Shown: positions 11,728-24,110, counted from the first letter of the stretch. The stretch: DNA of 64,000 bases from Macrotis lagotis (GCF_037893015.1 NC_133660.1:286661078-286725077); one strand, 5' to 3'. The notes: a model not told the origin generated them from the sequence alone. Numbers and translations are program-made.

Positions 11728-11875
11728 TTTTCAGTTTTTGCAAGGCAAATGGAGTTAAGTGGCTTGTCCAAGGCCACACAGCTAGGTCATTATTTAGTGT
11801 CTTGGGTCAGATTTGAACTCAGGTACTCCTGACTCCAGGGCCGGTGCTCTATCTACTGCACCACCTAGCCACCCC
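11728..11875 (-). mobile_element. tRNA-derived SINE (A-tail type) inside array unit
   Basis: Antisense copy of the common short SINE of this window. It recurs in every array copy: about 13077-13223, 14423-14571 and 15777-15923. It inserted into the L1 fragment before the unit was amplified. Confidence 0.9.
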
Positions 11876-12572
11876 TATGAATACACATTTTTTAACCTTT
11901 ATTAAATAACTTGCTTTTTCAATGAGGGGAATTGGGGAGGGAAGAAGGGAGAGAATTCATAAATCAATGTTGAAACTTGTTTTTCCATGTAATCAGGGGA
12001 AAATAAAATAAAATAAATTATTTTTTAAAAAGATAACCTGTTGGGCACTTAACCCCATTTGCCTTGCAAAAAAACTAAAAAAAAATTAAAAATAATAATA
12101 AAAAAGATGACCTGGCTCCACTTTCTTTTTTTTTTTTTTTGCTTTTCTTTGGTAAGGCAAAAACCTAAAAAAAACCCTCATTTCTGAGGTCATTTCTGAG
12201 TTAAATTTATAAAAAATAAAAGCCATTCCCCAATTGACATCAAAAAGCCATTCCCCAAAAGACATCAATGCTATTTTGCTCATTTTTAAAAAAATGTCCT
12301 AAGTCACTATAGACGGGAGATATTCAGATTGGAACAGTTCTGGGGTACTGTCTTATACTTATTGGACTAATAGAACAGAAAGAGAACATGACAAATGTTG
12401 CAGGGGATGTGGGAAAAATGAGACATTAATGCATTGTTGAAGGAGTTGTGAAAGGATTCAACAATTCTGTAGCAATTTAGAACTATGCCCAAAAGTTATG
12501 ACTCATAAACTATGCCTTCTCTTTGACCTAGCAGTGCCCTACCAGGTGAGATGAAATATGGGAAGGAAAAGA

Positions 12573-12634
<62 letters not shown>

Positions 12635-13919
12635 TTATAACAATTCTTTTCTGGTGGCAGGGAAGTGGAGGCCGAAGAAATGCCCAGAAATTGGGGAGTG
12701 GTTGAACAATTTATGGGGTATGAATGAGATGAAATTAGATTCTGTTATAAGAAATGATGAACAGGATGTTCTCCGTAAAAAAAACTTGCCTGAGTGGATA
12801 CAATGGGAAATGTAATAGATACAAAGTACCAGCATTGTTTAGAATGATCAGATGGAAACGACCTACCTTTTCTCTGCAAGGCTATGACCCAAAGACAACA
12901 ATGAAGGTCTGATGTTAAGAAAACTATCCACCCCAAAGACAGAGCCAAGAGTGTCTGACTACAGATTAAAACATATTCTTTTTTACTTTATTTTTCTTGA
13001 GGTTTCTTTTTTTTGGGAGGGGAGTTCTTTCACAACATGATTATTGTAGAAATATTTTTCATGAATACACATTTTTTTTTCAGTTTTTGCAAGGCAAATG
13101 GAGTTAAGTGGCTTGCCCAAGGCCACACAGCTAGGTCATTATTTAGTGTCTTGGGTCAGATTTGAACTCAGGTACTCCTGACTCCAGGGCCGGTGCTCTA
13201 TCTACTGCACCACCTAGCCACCCCTATGAATACACATTTTTTAACCTTTATTAAATAACTTGCTTTTTCAATGAGGGGAATTGGGGAGGGAAGAAGGGAG
13301 AGAATTCATAAATCAATGTTGAAACTTGTTTTTCCATGTAATCAGGGGAAAATAAAATAAAATAAATTATTTTTTAAAAAGATAACCTGTTGGGCACTTA
13401 ACCCCATTTGCCTTGCAAAAAAACTAAAAAAAAATTAAAAATAATAATAAAAAAGATGACCTGGCTCCACTTTCTTTTTTTTTTTTTTGCTTTTCTTTGG
13501 TAAGGCAAAAACCTAAAAAAAACCCTCATTTCTGAGGTCATTTCTGAGTTAAATTTATAAAAAATAAAAGCCATTCCCCAATTGACATCAAAAAGCCATT
13601 CCCCAAAAGACATCAATGCTATTTTGCTCATTTTTAAAAAAATGTCCTAAGTCACTATAGACGGGAGATATTCAGATTGGAACAGTTCTGGGGTACTGTC
13701 TTATACTTATTGGACTAATAGAACAGAAAGAGAACATGACAAATGTTGCAGGGGATGTGGGAAAAATGAGACATTAATGCATTGTTGAAGGAGTTGTGAA
13801 AGGATTCAACAATTCTGTAGCAATTTAGAACTATGCCCAAAAGTTATGACTCATAAACTATGCCTTCTCTTTGACCTAGCAGTGCCCTACCAGGTGAGAT
13901 GAAATATGGGAAGGAAAAG

Positions 13920-13979
<60 letters not shown>

Positions 13980-15266
13980 TTATAACAATTCTTTTCTGGT
14001 GGCAGGGAAGTGGAGGCCGAAGAAATGCCCAGAAATTGGGGAGTGGTTGAACAATTTATGGGGTATGAATGAGATGAAATTAGATTCTGTTATAAGAAAT
14101 GATGAACAGGATGTTCTCCGTAAAAAAAACTTGCCTGAGTGGATACAATGGGAAATGTAATAGATACAAAGTACCAGCATTGTTTAGAATGATCAGATGG
14201 AAACGACCTACCTTTTCTCTGCAAGGCTATGACCCAAAGACAACAATGAAGGTCTGATGTTAAGAAAACTATCCACCCCAAAGACAGAGCCAAGAGTGTC
14301 TGACTACAGATTAAAACATATTCTTTTTTACTTTATTTTTCTTGAGGTTTCTTTTTTTTGGGAGGGGAGTTCTTTCACAACATGATTATTGTAGAAATAT
14401 TTTTCATGAATACACATTTTTTTTTTCAGTTTTTGCAAGGCAAATGGAGTTAAGTGGCTTGCCCAAGGCCACACAGCTAGGTCATTATTTAGTGTCTTGG
14501 GTCAGATTTGAACTCAGGTACTCCTGACTCCAGGGCCGGTGCTCTATCTACTGCACCACCTAGCCACCCCTATGAATACACATTTTTTAACCTTTATTAA
14601 ATAACTTGCTTTTTCAATGAGGGGAATTGGGGAGGGAAGAAGGGAGAGAATTCATAAATCAATGTTGAAACTTGTTTTTCCATGTAATCAGGGGAAAATA
14701 AAATAAAATAAATTATTTTTTAAAAAGATAACCTGTTGGGCACTTAACCCCATTTGCCTTGCAAAAAAACTAAAAAAAAATTAAAAATAATAATAAAAAA
14801 GATGACCTGGCTCCACTTTCTTTTTTTTTTTTTTGCTTTTCTTTGGTAAGGCAAAAACCTAAAAAAAACCCTCATTTCTGAGGTCATTTCTGAGTTAAAT
14901 TTATAAAAAATAAAAGCCATTCCCCAATTGACATCAAAAAGCCATTCCCCAAAAGACATCAATGCTATTTTGCTCATTTTTAAAAAAATGTCCTAAGTCA
15001 CTATAGACGGGAGATATTCAGATTGGAACAGTTCTGGGGTACTGTCTTATACTTATTGGACTAATAGAACAGAAAGAGAACATGACAAATGTTGCAGGGG
15101 ATGTGGGAAAAATGAGACATTAATGCATTGTTGAAGGAGTTGTGAAAGGATTCAACAATTCTGTAGCAATTTAGAACTATGCCCAAAAGTTATGACTCAT
15201 AAACTATGCCTTCTCTTTGACCTAGCAGTGCCCTACCAGGTGAGATGAAATATGGGAAGGAAAAGA

Positions 15267-15334
<68 letters not shown>

Positions 15335-16175
15335 TTATAACAATTCTTTTCTGGTGGCAGGGAAGTGGAGGCCGAAGAAATGCCCAGAAATTGGGGAGTG
15401 GTTGAACAATTTATGGGGTATGAATGAGATGAAATTAGATTCTGTTATAAGAAATGATGAACAGGATGTTCTCCGTAAAAAAAACTTGCCTGAGTGGATA
15501 CAATGGGAAATGTAATAGATACAAAGTACCAGCATTGTTTAGAATGATCAGATGGAAACGACCTACCTTTTCTCTGCAAGGCTATGACCCAAAGACAACA
15601 ATGAAGGTCTGATGTTAAGAAAACTATCCACCCCAAAGACAGAGCCAAGAGTGTCTGACTACAGATTAAAACATATTCTTTTTTACTTTATTTTTCTTGA
15701 GGTTTCTTTTTTTTGGGAGGGGAGTTCTTTCACAACATGATTATTGTAGAAATATTTTTCATGAATACACATTTTTTTTTCAGTTTTTGCAAGGCAAATG
15801 GAGTTAAGTGGCTTGCCCAAGGCCACACAGCTAGGTCATTATTTAGTGTCTTGGGTCAGATTTGAACTCAGGTACTCCTGACTCCAGGGCCGGTGCTCTA
15901 TCTACTGCACCACCTAGCCACCCCTATGAATACACATTTTTTAACCTTTATTAAATAACTTGCTTTTTCAATGAGGGGAATTGGGGAGGGAAGAAGGGAG
16001 AGAATTCATAAATCAATGTTGAAACTTGTTTTTCCATGTAATCAGGGGAAAATAAAATAAAATAAATTATTTTTTAAAAAGATAACCTGTTGGGCACTTA
16101 ACCCCATTTGCCTTGCAAAAAAACTAAAAAAAAATTAAAAATAATAATAAAAAAGATGACCTGGCTCCACTTTCT

Positions 16176-16347
16176 TTTTTTTTTTTTTGCTTTTCTTTGG
16201 TAAGGCAATGGGGTTAAGTGACTTGTCCAAGTCACTTGTCCAAGGTCACACAGCTAGGTAATTGTTAAGTGTCTGGGGCGGCATTTGAACTCAGGTCTCC
16301 CTGACTGCAGGGCCAGTGCTCTATCCACTGCACCACATAGCTGCCCC
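16176..16347 (-). mobile_element. tRNA-derived SINE at right edge of tandem array
   Basis: Antisense copy whose 3' end (T run and 'ggtaaggcaa') contains the array boundary. It has an internal duplication, 'cttgtccaagt' repeated at 16222-16242. Confidence 0.9.
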
Positions 16348-16446
16348 TTCTGCTTTCTTATTGTATCTACACAAAAGCCAAGAGCTAGAGAGAGGAAGTT
16401 ATTTTTATGTGTTTGTCCCCCTATTTCAACACAAATAATTATGCAC

Positions 16447-16539
16447 ACAGACACACACACACACACACACACACAGAGACATATACATACAGATACAGAC
16501 ACTCACATACCTACACATAGACATACACACAGACACAGT

Positions 16540-16570
<31 letters not shown>
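16447..16570. repeat. (AC)n with degenerate ACAT/ACAG
   Basis: (AC)n at 16447-16475, degenerate centre, (AC)n at 16542-16568. Confidence 0.95.
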
Positions 16571-16571
<1 letters not shown>

Positions 16572-18007
16572 GATCTCAGAGTTCAACCTTCCAAGTGGAG
16601 AATTAGACATGAGCTGATGATCTTTCAGTTTTTGGAAACTGCTTTGTGATTTGGCATCATGGGCACCAGTCTACTCTTAGAACTCATTCAGCTTTTGAGA
16701 ACCACATACAAATACATTACAAAATGGAAAACATGCCCTTCTAAAGATTAATGATTATAAAAGACAGGGGGCTAGCAACCCCTGAACTCAAGTGCTCTAG
16801 GGTAAAGACCTTGCCAGGCCAGGTCAGGTTGGGTCCTCCTCTCTGTCACGTCAGGTCTTGGCATTCCCTACTCTTGCTTCCATTCAAGCTGCTACTCTAG
16901 TCATAGTCTCTCTGACTTGGGCACAGGGGCTGGTGTAGAGCCACAGAAGGGCTATCTCTCTCTCGGCCATGCTGACATCTTTAGGGATGAAAACATGTCT
17001 CTGCCTATTTTAGTCATCTTTCCCCTCCTCTCTTCATAAGTACCCTCTGGTATGAACCAGACCCAGGCACTGGGCAGGACTCAGAATCCCTTGAGGTCAG
17101 AGTGGAAAGGGATCTTGGAATCAATCTGAGTATCTGCGCAGCTTCTGCTCTCCCCCAGAGAGGAGTCCACCATCTTTTTCTCAAGACAACCCATTCTGAT
17201 CTGATGCAGCTCTAATGTGGAGAAAAGTTTTCTAAGACAGCCCAGCCTGCAAGGGGCACTTTCCAAGGCCTCCCTTTGGGACCAAAGTGTCACTCTTTTC
17301 TGTCATTCTGCACTCTTGCTTTGGCTGACCATACTTCTTTAATGAAATTTTCAATGTAGGGAGATCTATATTCATCCCTTCTCCTCACCGAAACCAAATC
17401 AAAATGGTTATTGAAGAATAGTTGCAGCTGTCTTTGTTTTTTCTTGTTTAGCCAAAGCAGTTAACATTTATTGTACTGGGGGCCATTTCCTTCCAGGCTG
17501 CCTCTGCTCTTAAACTTCTCTCTCCTTTTGTCCTGTTCCTAAATATTGATCTCATGTATTGGCACTAAGCCAATCTTAGGTGTCCACATTAGGTCTGGCA
17601 CCAATATGGTGAGCTCCTAGAGTGGCAACCTCCCCAGAAGCAGGGACACCATGTCTGGGTCCCACATGTACCAAAATATTCCTAATAGTAGTTTTCAAAA
17701 CAGCAGAAGATTAGTTTTTTAGATGAATATCCATCTATTAGGAAATAGATGGACAAATTGTGGTATGTGAAGTAATGAAATGTTGCTGAACCATAAAAAG
17801 TATTTAAAGAATTGAGGGTTAGACCTGTGTAAACTTGTATGATGCAGAGTCCAAGTATAAAAACAATCAATCCATCCGGTAACTAGCCACTAAGTACTGG
17901 CTGTCAGACTTTGGGGTTACGATAACAAACAAAATGACCCTACCCTCAAGGATCTTACATTCCGTCAGGAAAAACAACGTATGCCCATTGAACTAGATGC
18001 AAAATAT
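16571..18007. other. No gene recognised
   Basis: Mostly unique-looking intergenic sequence. A faint stretch near 17880-17960 ('aaatgaccctaccctcaagg') resembles the start of the ancient repeat seen at 26300 and 32000. Confidence 0.4.
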
Positions 18008-18207
18008 TTTGTTTGGTCTTGTCTGGTTCTCCATGACCCCATTGGGGTTTTCTTGGCAAAGATACTAGAGGGATTTGTTATTGCCTTCTCCAGTCCATTT
18101 TACAGAGGAGGAAACAGGATGAAGTCATTTACAACTCATCATTTCTGAGGCTGGGTGTGAGCTCAGATCTTCCTGAGCGTGGTGCTTTATCCACTGCACC
18201 ACCTACA
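18008..18207 (-). mobile_element. tRNA-derived SINE with RTE-type tail
   Basis: Antisense. The tail reads 'tctccatgaccccattgggg' and 'ttcttggcaaagatactaga', the head 'gctttatccactgcaccacc'. Same family as 29590, 34581, 43170 and 62371. Confidence 0.85.
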
Positions 18208-18239
18208 AGATCATTTAGTGAGGGGCAGGATTGGGCAAA

Positions 18240-18420
18240 GCGGAAAAGGTGTAACAGCAAGATGCTGATGGAGAGAGTGTTGCACGTGGAGGAGAAAGGG
18301 CCAAGTTCAAATCCAGCCTCAGATTCTAGTTGTGTGATCCTGAGCTAGTCATTCCCTTCTGTCTGCCTCAATTTCCTCACCTTTAAAATGGGGATAATCA
18401 TAGTGTCTATTTATAAAGCA
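18240..18420 (+). mobile_element. Diverged tRNA/MIR-like SINE
   Basis: 'aagttcaaatccagcctcag', 'tgtgtgatcctgagctagtc' and 'cctcacctttaaaatgggga' occur in SINE order. Confidence 0.6.
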
Positions 18421-18509
18421 GTTATCTTTGTAAGCACAGTGCTTAAAAGCTGCAGGAGAATTTAAAAAAATGCTGTATAGATCAAGATGGATTCTATAAA
18501 TAAATGAGT

Positions 18510-19010
18510 CTATAGAAGGTGGTACATGAAGTGAGCTTTGAAGAAAGGAAGGGATGCTGAGTCCTGATGTGAGAAAAGAGGGCAGCTGTGATTGTGCAAA
18601 AGTCTGGTGCTTGGGGATGTGTGTGGGCACCCAACACCCATGAAGGGGAGTGATACAAAATAAAGAGGAAAAGGAAGTGTTATATGCCAGAGGGCTTTGA
18701 ATTGGATCCTAGAGGCAGCAGGGCCCCGGGGAGCTTCTGAGTGGGGGGGAGGGAAGACAGGTCATGCCCGTGCTTTGGAATCAGCACCATTTGGCAGCAG
18801 AGCAGAGAATGAATTGGAGAGGGCAGAAACTCAGTCCAGAGAGCCCACTGAGTGGGCAGCTGTTGGGACAATCCCGCTCAGGGCTGTGCAAGTGGATGAT
18901 ATCGTGGTGGGAGACTTAATAAGACTTAGCCACTAACTGGAAATTAATGACCCAAAGGAGAAGGAAAAGTCCAGGATGACTGAGAGGCAATGGTCCTCAC
19001 TGGAAGGATC
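18510..19010 (+). repeat. Ancient dispersed repeat, family not named
   Basis: Fragments such as 'gaagtgagctttgaagaaag', 'ccagagggctttgaattgga' and 'atccttatttaatagtagaa' belong to a long old repeat with better copies at 26300-27060 and 32000-32790. It appears to be the same type as long old repeats in placental mammals, but I cannot give its name. Confidence 0.4.
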
Positions 19011-20289
19011 CTTATTTAATAGTAGAAGCAGTGACGGCTCAGAGAGATTGGGGCTTTGGGCCTTCAGCTGCAATGGACAGCCCTAGACCTGAAGGCAGAG
19101 GACTCAGGTTCTCAAACAGAGAGTGATGGCTTCTCTTTGTTGCCCCTTGGTGACAGAGAGCTCACTACCCTCAGACGCAAATCTCATTTCTTCATTGCTT
19201 TGAATTCCTCTCTTTAGGATCAAACAAAGCAAAGCCAATCCCTCTTGCACCAGACTGTCCAACTTCTAGTCTCCACCCATTGTTTTTAGTTCCAGGGCCA
19301 AGGACAGAAAAACAGAATCTCAGAGCTGGGACCTCTTTGGGGTCGACTAATCCCACTGATACCTACCTGAAGAATCAACAATATCCCTGATGGTAAGTAA
19401 TCATCCCATCATTGTGTAACACTTCCAACTCACTGCCTGGCAAAGCAAAGCTCTGATAGTAACTTGTGTCCTTGTCTAAGGCCCAAGTCTGTAACCTTTC
19501 CACTGTTGTGGTTTGTTTTGGGCAAAGAGCCTTATGGGATAGAGGGGATAGCCAGGGACAGGGGCCTGGGAGGAGGAAAGTAGAGAGTATTTTAGCTGAG
19601 AATAACAGAGATATATCCCAACTTTATTGTAGATCTTCATGGGATGCAAATAAATAAAAACAGTCCCCCACCCCAAACAACAAAAGCCACCACCACCACC
19701 AGCTTGGCACACCAGCTACATTCTAGCACTAGAAATCTTGGGCTCCTGGAGACTTCTCCTTGGAGTGAGCACACTCCAGTAGAGAAATCAGTGGTTCCTA
19801 GGCTAGAGAAATAGAGGAAGGTTTTCAACCCATCCTGCCCAAGCCCCCAGATGTACAGCCCAGAAGTAAATCAAAATGTCCAGACCAGAACTGGAGAGAC
19901 AACTGCTCCCCTTCCCTGTCCCTTCTGTTGCCTGTTACTACTGGTTCCTGGTAGACTCCCTCGCCTTTGATCACATCTTCCCCCTTATTCCTAGCCCCGT
20001 CTATCTCCTTGTCATATTAGAAATTAATTTCTTTGAAATTATCGAGCATTTATTAGTTCTCTCCCTGCTCCCTCCAGTAAATATACTGGGAAACCAAACC
20101 AAGTCCTGTAACAAATGAACAGAGGCAGGTCAAACAAGTTCCTTTACTGACCAAATCAAAAATTGTCTCCTTGCTTTGGAGGTGGGGCCAGATGTTGGGG
20201 TGGCCTCTCAATCTGGAGGGTCTTGGCTCTGGCCCAGTTGGGAGTTGGGCTATTGGGGAGGGGTGCTACACAGAGTTGCATCTTGTCTC
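19011..20289. other. No gene recognised; one MIR-like patch
   Basis: 19310-19450 has a phrase set ('gaatctcagagctgggacct') of old MIR-related repeats. The rest is unique-looking. The TTTATT-containing region 19990-20050 shows no coding signal. Confidence 0.4.
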
Positions 20290-20400
20290 CCCCAGAAGAA
20301 TATAAGTTCTTTGAGGGCAGGACCTTCACTTGGGTCTTTGCATCCCTATAACCTAGCAAAACAAATGACACCCCACATCAGTTGATGGATGGATGGCTTT
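20290..20400 (+). mobile_element. L2 3' end relic
   Basis: 'aagttctttgagggcaggac' with 'tctttgcatccctataacct' and a terminal 'gatggatggatgg' match the ancient LINE2 3' terminus. Confidence 0.6.
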
Positions 20401-21039
20401 TTTTTCAAAGACCATTGGACAAGAAACCTGGAAATCTGGAGACTAGTCATGGCTCTGCTTCATGGAATCAGGCTCAGAATCTCTGAATTTGAGAGTTGGC
20501 AGGGACATCAGCTGCCCAGATCTAGGCCAACAATCCCCCAAAGTCCATAACAAGTGAGCTTCCAGGGCAGGGGGGCACTCTCCATCTCATTTGGGAGCAG
20601 TGCTTAGTAGTTGGACTTCCTGATATCAAGCCTCGATAGACCTCTTTGTAAAAACCTCCTCATCAATGGCTGTAGCCTCTGCCCTGATTCTGTGGCCAAC
20701 TCTTCTTTCACCTTGGGATACTCAGACTCAGTTCTTCCCTCCCCAGCTTCTCTTCCATCTACACAACCCTGGCTCAGCCAACAGATCTTTCTAGGACACC
20801 GATCTTGAGGCTCTTCACCATCATTGTTGCCTCCTGTGAACACTGCCCGACTTTCCTGACCCTCCCAGATCTGGGGCCCTCAAAGTGAAACCCAAGATTA
20901 AACAAGATTCTTAGGTTTGGACTGATCAACAGGTAGCAAGAGATTCCACAGCACTTGGGAGCTAGTTAATCAGTTCAGGGTTCGGTTATGAGCTAGAATC
21001 AAAGCATTCAATAAACAAAATAATACTTCAATGCTTGCC
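20401..21039. other. No gene recognised
   Basis: Unique-looking sequence with MIR-like scraps near 20470-20560. The open frames have no recognisable similarity. Confidence 0.4.
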
Positions 21040-21330
21040 CTCCTTCTTCCCTCCATTTTTTCCTTCCTGCCTGCCTTCTTTCCTAATTTCCTCCCCCTCC
21101 TTTCTTCCCTTCCTTCTCTTTCTGTCCTTTCTCCCTTCTTCCCTCTCCTCCTTCCCTTCTTTCCTTCCTTCCTTCCTCCTTCCCTCCCTTCCTTCCTTCC
21201 TCCTTCCCTTCCTTCCTCCCTTCCTTCCCTCCTTCCTCCCTCCCTTCCTTCCTCCCTTCCTTCCCTCCTTCCTCCCTCCCTTCCTTCCCTCCCTTCCTTC
21301 CTCCCTCCCATCCTGCCTTCCTCCCTTCTT
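21040..21330. repeat. Long (CCTT/CCCTT)n polypyrimidine tract
   Basis: 290 bp of almost pure C and T, with an uninterrupted pyrimidine run of 185 nt at 21125-21309. Long Leu/Pro/Ser frames on one strand and Gly/Glu/Arg frames on the other are translations of the repeat. Confidence 0.97.
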
Positions 21331-22309
21331 GATAGATCAGGACAGAGTACAGAATTACTCTTATCCCATGATTCCTAGCAGCTATGTCTCTCTTGTTCTG
21401 ACCTAAAGTCTCATTTGGGGTAGCCTCCACATTACAGCAAGGATTATTTTAAGCCTACTACCCACTAAACCCTCTGATCTTTTTCAGACAAACTGCTGTC
21501 TGGCCTCACTCTTCCCCAACTCATGGAGCTGATTCCCTAATCCAGGTGTGATACTTTGCTTTTTTCCTAATGAAGTGAATTCAGGCCCTGCCCAGAGGAA
21601 AACCTTGAGCTTATGAGCTAGTCTCCCCAGCTTTATTCTGTTTACAGTGATAAGCATCCCAGAGGGCCCCGAGGTCTGGAGGGGCCCTTGAGATACAACC
21701 TAGCTCAAGGCTTCTATCTAAGAGATTGAGCTAACCCCCTGTTCTGGCTGGGGCAGGGTTGGGGGTAGGGGGCAGTTGCGGACAGCTGGAATGGTCCAGG
21801 TCATAAAGAGCCAAGCCTTCCTGGCCCTCAAGGCTGAGTCGGCTATCTCTAGCTGATTACACTCACTGCTTGCCTCTGTCCTTCCCAGTCTGATTTGCTA
21901 GCTTTGGTGGTACCACAATCATGCTCTGGGGAGCAGGGCTCACACGTCTAGAGAAACCTGCTGATTTGTTCCTTGGGGATCTCAAAGTCCTTGGCTTTCA
22001 AGGGAGGAATGGGTGGCTAATCTAGAAGGGCTTGCCCTCTGCTCCGAGGACAGGAATTTGTTTTCCCGAAGAGGCTTGTCTGGGGAGCCAGGTCTGGGTT
22101 GCATGAAACAGTTGGGCAAGTAGAGTTCCTGACTCTGAACCTCCGTCCCACCCACCCATCTGTTCTCCATGGCTCCTGCAGTGTCAGTGAAAGAACTGGA
22201 GCTCTTTCCAAGGTCTCTGAATCCAATGCTATTTCATACATCCCTAAAAATGAAGCCTCCTGGCCTGATGAAGCTGACACATTAATACTAAAATGATAAG
22301 GCTTTAATA
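21331..22309. other. No gene recognised
   Basis: Unique-looking, moderately GC-rich. The open frames around 21980-22300 overlap on both strands without family resemblance. Confidence 0.4.
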
Positions 22310-22420
22310 ATCACTTACTTGAGCCAGGCCCTGCTCTAAGTGTTGGCACTAGAGAAAAGACAGATTTTTGTCCTCAAAAATCTTCCATCCTAATGAAGGA
22401 AGATAAAACACAAAATAGAG
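22310..22420 (+). repeat. Start of ancient dispersed repeat
   Basis: 'gagccaggccctgctctaag', 'ttggcactagagaaaaga' and 'ttccatcctaatgaaggaag' are the opening phrases of the old repeat also seen at 32000. Confidence 0.4.
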
Positions 22421-22539
22421 CAGGCTTAAAGTAAGCCTGGTTGGCATGGGTGGGCACCTCCACAATGGAGGTTCCAGAAAAGAACTCACCCATGTCCAGA
22501 AGCCTTGCCATGGGGCAAAGGCCACTTAGTTGGTTGGTT

Positions 22540-23690
22540 CTTGTCCTTCATTATTACAGAAGACCAAAATAATATCACTATGTTCAAGACCAGTGTGTCC
22601 AATTGTGGTTGATCAGCCCAATACAAGTTCAGAATACTCTACCACAAGTTGGGTACAAATAGTCCATGTGAACACCAGGGGCAGTTATGTTAAACTTGCA
22701 CATATTGCCTTTCTGAGCTGCTTCAATTCTGCCTTCCTCATAGAAGGCAGCACCCTCACTGATGAGGGCACACCAGGCTGGGCGGTCCTGTGTCACTGTC
22801 TCCCATGCTGTACAATCAATTCCAAAGTTCTTAAAAGAAAACTTCAGGATGTCTCAAAATCACTTCTGACTTTGTGAGCATTTGCCCTGTGTGAGTTCTC
22901 CATTAAATACTTTTATTGGTAAGCGTACACCTGGCATTCTTACAACACGTCCAGCTCACCATTGTTGTACTCTCTGTAGCAATACTGAAATGCTAGACAG
23001 TTTAGTCCAAGAAAGGACCTTGGAGTCTGGGATCTTCTCCTTCCAGGTGATCTTTGGGATCTTTCTGAGACAATTTAACTGGAAGTGAGTCAGTTTCCTG
23101 ACCTGGCACTGGTAGACTGTCCAGGTTTCACAGGTATATAGCAATGAAGTCAACACAACAGCTCTGTAGACCTTCAGTCTAAACCTCTAATACCTCTTTT
23201 CTCCCACACTTTCTAATGGAGTCTCTCAAATACTGAACTAACTCTGGCAATGCGAGTGTCAGCCTCATTGTCAATATGAATCTCCCTGGAAAGGACACTG
23301 CCAAGGGAAGTGAACTTGTCCACAGTGCTCAAAACTTCTCCATTTGCTGGAATCGATGGTTCCACATATGGATGATGTGATGCTGGCTGATGGAGCACCT
23401 GAGTTTTCTTGTTCATTGTTAGACCAAAATGAGCACAAGCAGCAGAGAATCTGCTTAGTGGTATCTTAGCTTCAGAGGTTGCATTGAAGGCACAGTCATC
23501 TGCAAACAGAGGATCATGCACCAACACTTTGGTCTTGGCTTGTAACCTTTTCAAGTTGAAGAATTTGCCATCAGCAGTAGCTGACCTTGAAGCCTTGGAT
23601 AATAAGGGCACTGGGACTGTGTTGGAGGTCAGCAGCCATGAGGTGAGTCCATTTTGTCTTGTTACAAGAGCTGTGAATTGGTCCACTTCA
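22540..23690 (-). mobile_element. RTE-like LINE, 3' half with reverse transcriptase
   Basis: Minus-strand frames translate as late reverse transcriptase and the following C-terminal domain. 23213-23686 includes the catalytic FADDCAFNA motif and YVEPSIPANGEVLSTVDKF. 22956-23156 includes LLYTCETWTVYQ and LRKIPKITW. Further 3', 22700-22880 reads as AWETVTQDRPAWCALIS. These belong to the LINE lineage whose products read FADDCALNA, CETWTVYRRH and RWAGHVARM in many vertebrates, which I take to be RTE/RTE-X-like. It is split over several frames and has no 5' half. The 3' end at 22545 ('ttcttgtccttcattatt') matches the SINE tail at 1520 and the LINE end at 43146 in reverse complement. Confidence 0.85.
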
Positions 23691-23784
23691 TTCCAAACAA
23701 TTTGTAAGCAGAGGCAAAAAGACCCTTTGATCTCCTACAGGAGGTTGGACCCCAAGGAAATCAGTGCCAGTTGTTGGCAGCACC

Positions 23785-24110
23785 ATTTGTAGCAGCAAAA
23801 ATCTAGAAACCAAATGGATTCTGATCAGCTGGGGAATGGCCTCCCAAAATGGTGGCATGGGAATGCAATGAGCTATTATGAAGCCATGAAAATGGCTCAA
23901 TATGAAGACTCCAAGAGAAAACCGAGAGGACTTGTATGGACTGATGCAGAGTGAAGGAAGCAGAGCCAAGAGACCTGGGTATACAGTGACCTCAACAATA
24001 GAAATGAAAGTCACCACCCAACACCTTAGAATTCTAATGGCTGACCTTGACCTAATGTGCCCTCTCCCTTTGCTTACCAGGTGGTAGAATATTTCCATCT
24101 TAGATGTTCA
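23785..24110 (+). mobile_element. Old L1-like 3' fragment
   Basis: 'cagctggggaatggcctccc', 'gcaatgagctattatgaagc' and 'gactgatgcagagtgaagga' follow the order of the L1 ORF2 end. Much more diverged than the other L1 pieces. Confidence 0.6.

Larger units (their letters stand above)
10870..12010 (+). mobile_element. L1 ORF2 end/3' UTR fragment in array copy 1 (recurs in each copy)
   Basis: Phrases of the marsupial L1 3' end appear in order: 'gacaaatgttgcaggggatg', 'gacattaatgcattgttg', 'atgcccaaaagt', 'tataagaaatgatgaacagg', then a terminal A-rich part. Plus orientation. Heavily diverged and interrupted by the antisense SINE at 11728-11875. The equivalent fragment lies at the same offset in the other three copies. 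Confidence 0.8.
10807..16205 (+). repeat. Four-copy tandem array of a 1.35-kb unit
   Basis: Four head-to-tail copies: 10807-12157, 12158-13505, 13506-14851 and 14852-16205 (1351, 1348, 1346 and 1354 bp). Each holds a sense L1 ORF2/3' UTR fragment, a (TA)n tract, an antisense SINE, the 3' stub of a sense SINE and an A/T-rich tail. Copies differ almost only in (TA)n and homopolymer lengths. Single-base differences seen are one C/T (copy 1 'cttgtcca', others 'cttgccca') and a G interrupting the (TA)n of copy 4 at 15301. The array is therefore young. Each copy shows the same small open frames, which are L1 and (TA)n translations, not genes. Confidence 0.95.

Noticed and set aside
11200-15515. Four repeated 84-88-codon frames beginning with an (Ile-Tyr)n stretch
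   Set aside because: The (IY)n is the TA microsatellite and the rest is L1 fragment; identity between copies comes from the tandem duplication, not selection.
10807-16205. Reading the regularly repeated units as a CRISPR-like array or satellite centromere
   Set aside because: Units are 1.35 kb, contain L1 and SINE pieces, and number only four in a marsupial gene region.
21031-21430. Leu/Pro/Ser-rich and Gly/Glu/Arg-rich open frames
   Set aside because: Translations of the CCTT polypyrimidine repeat.
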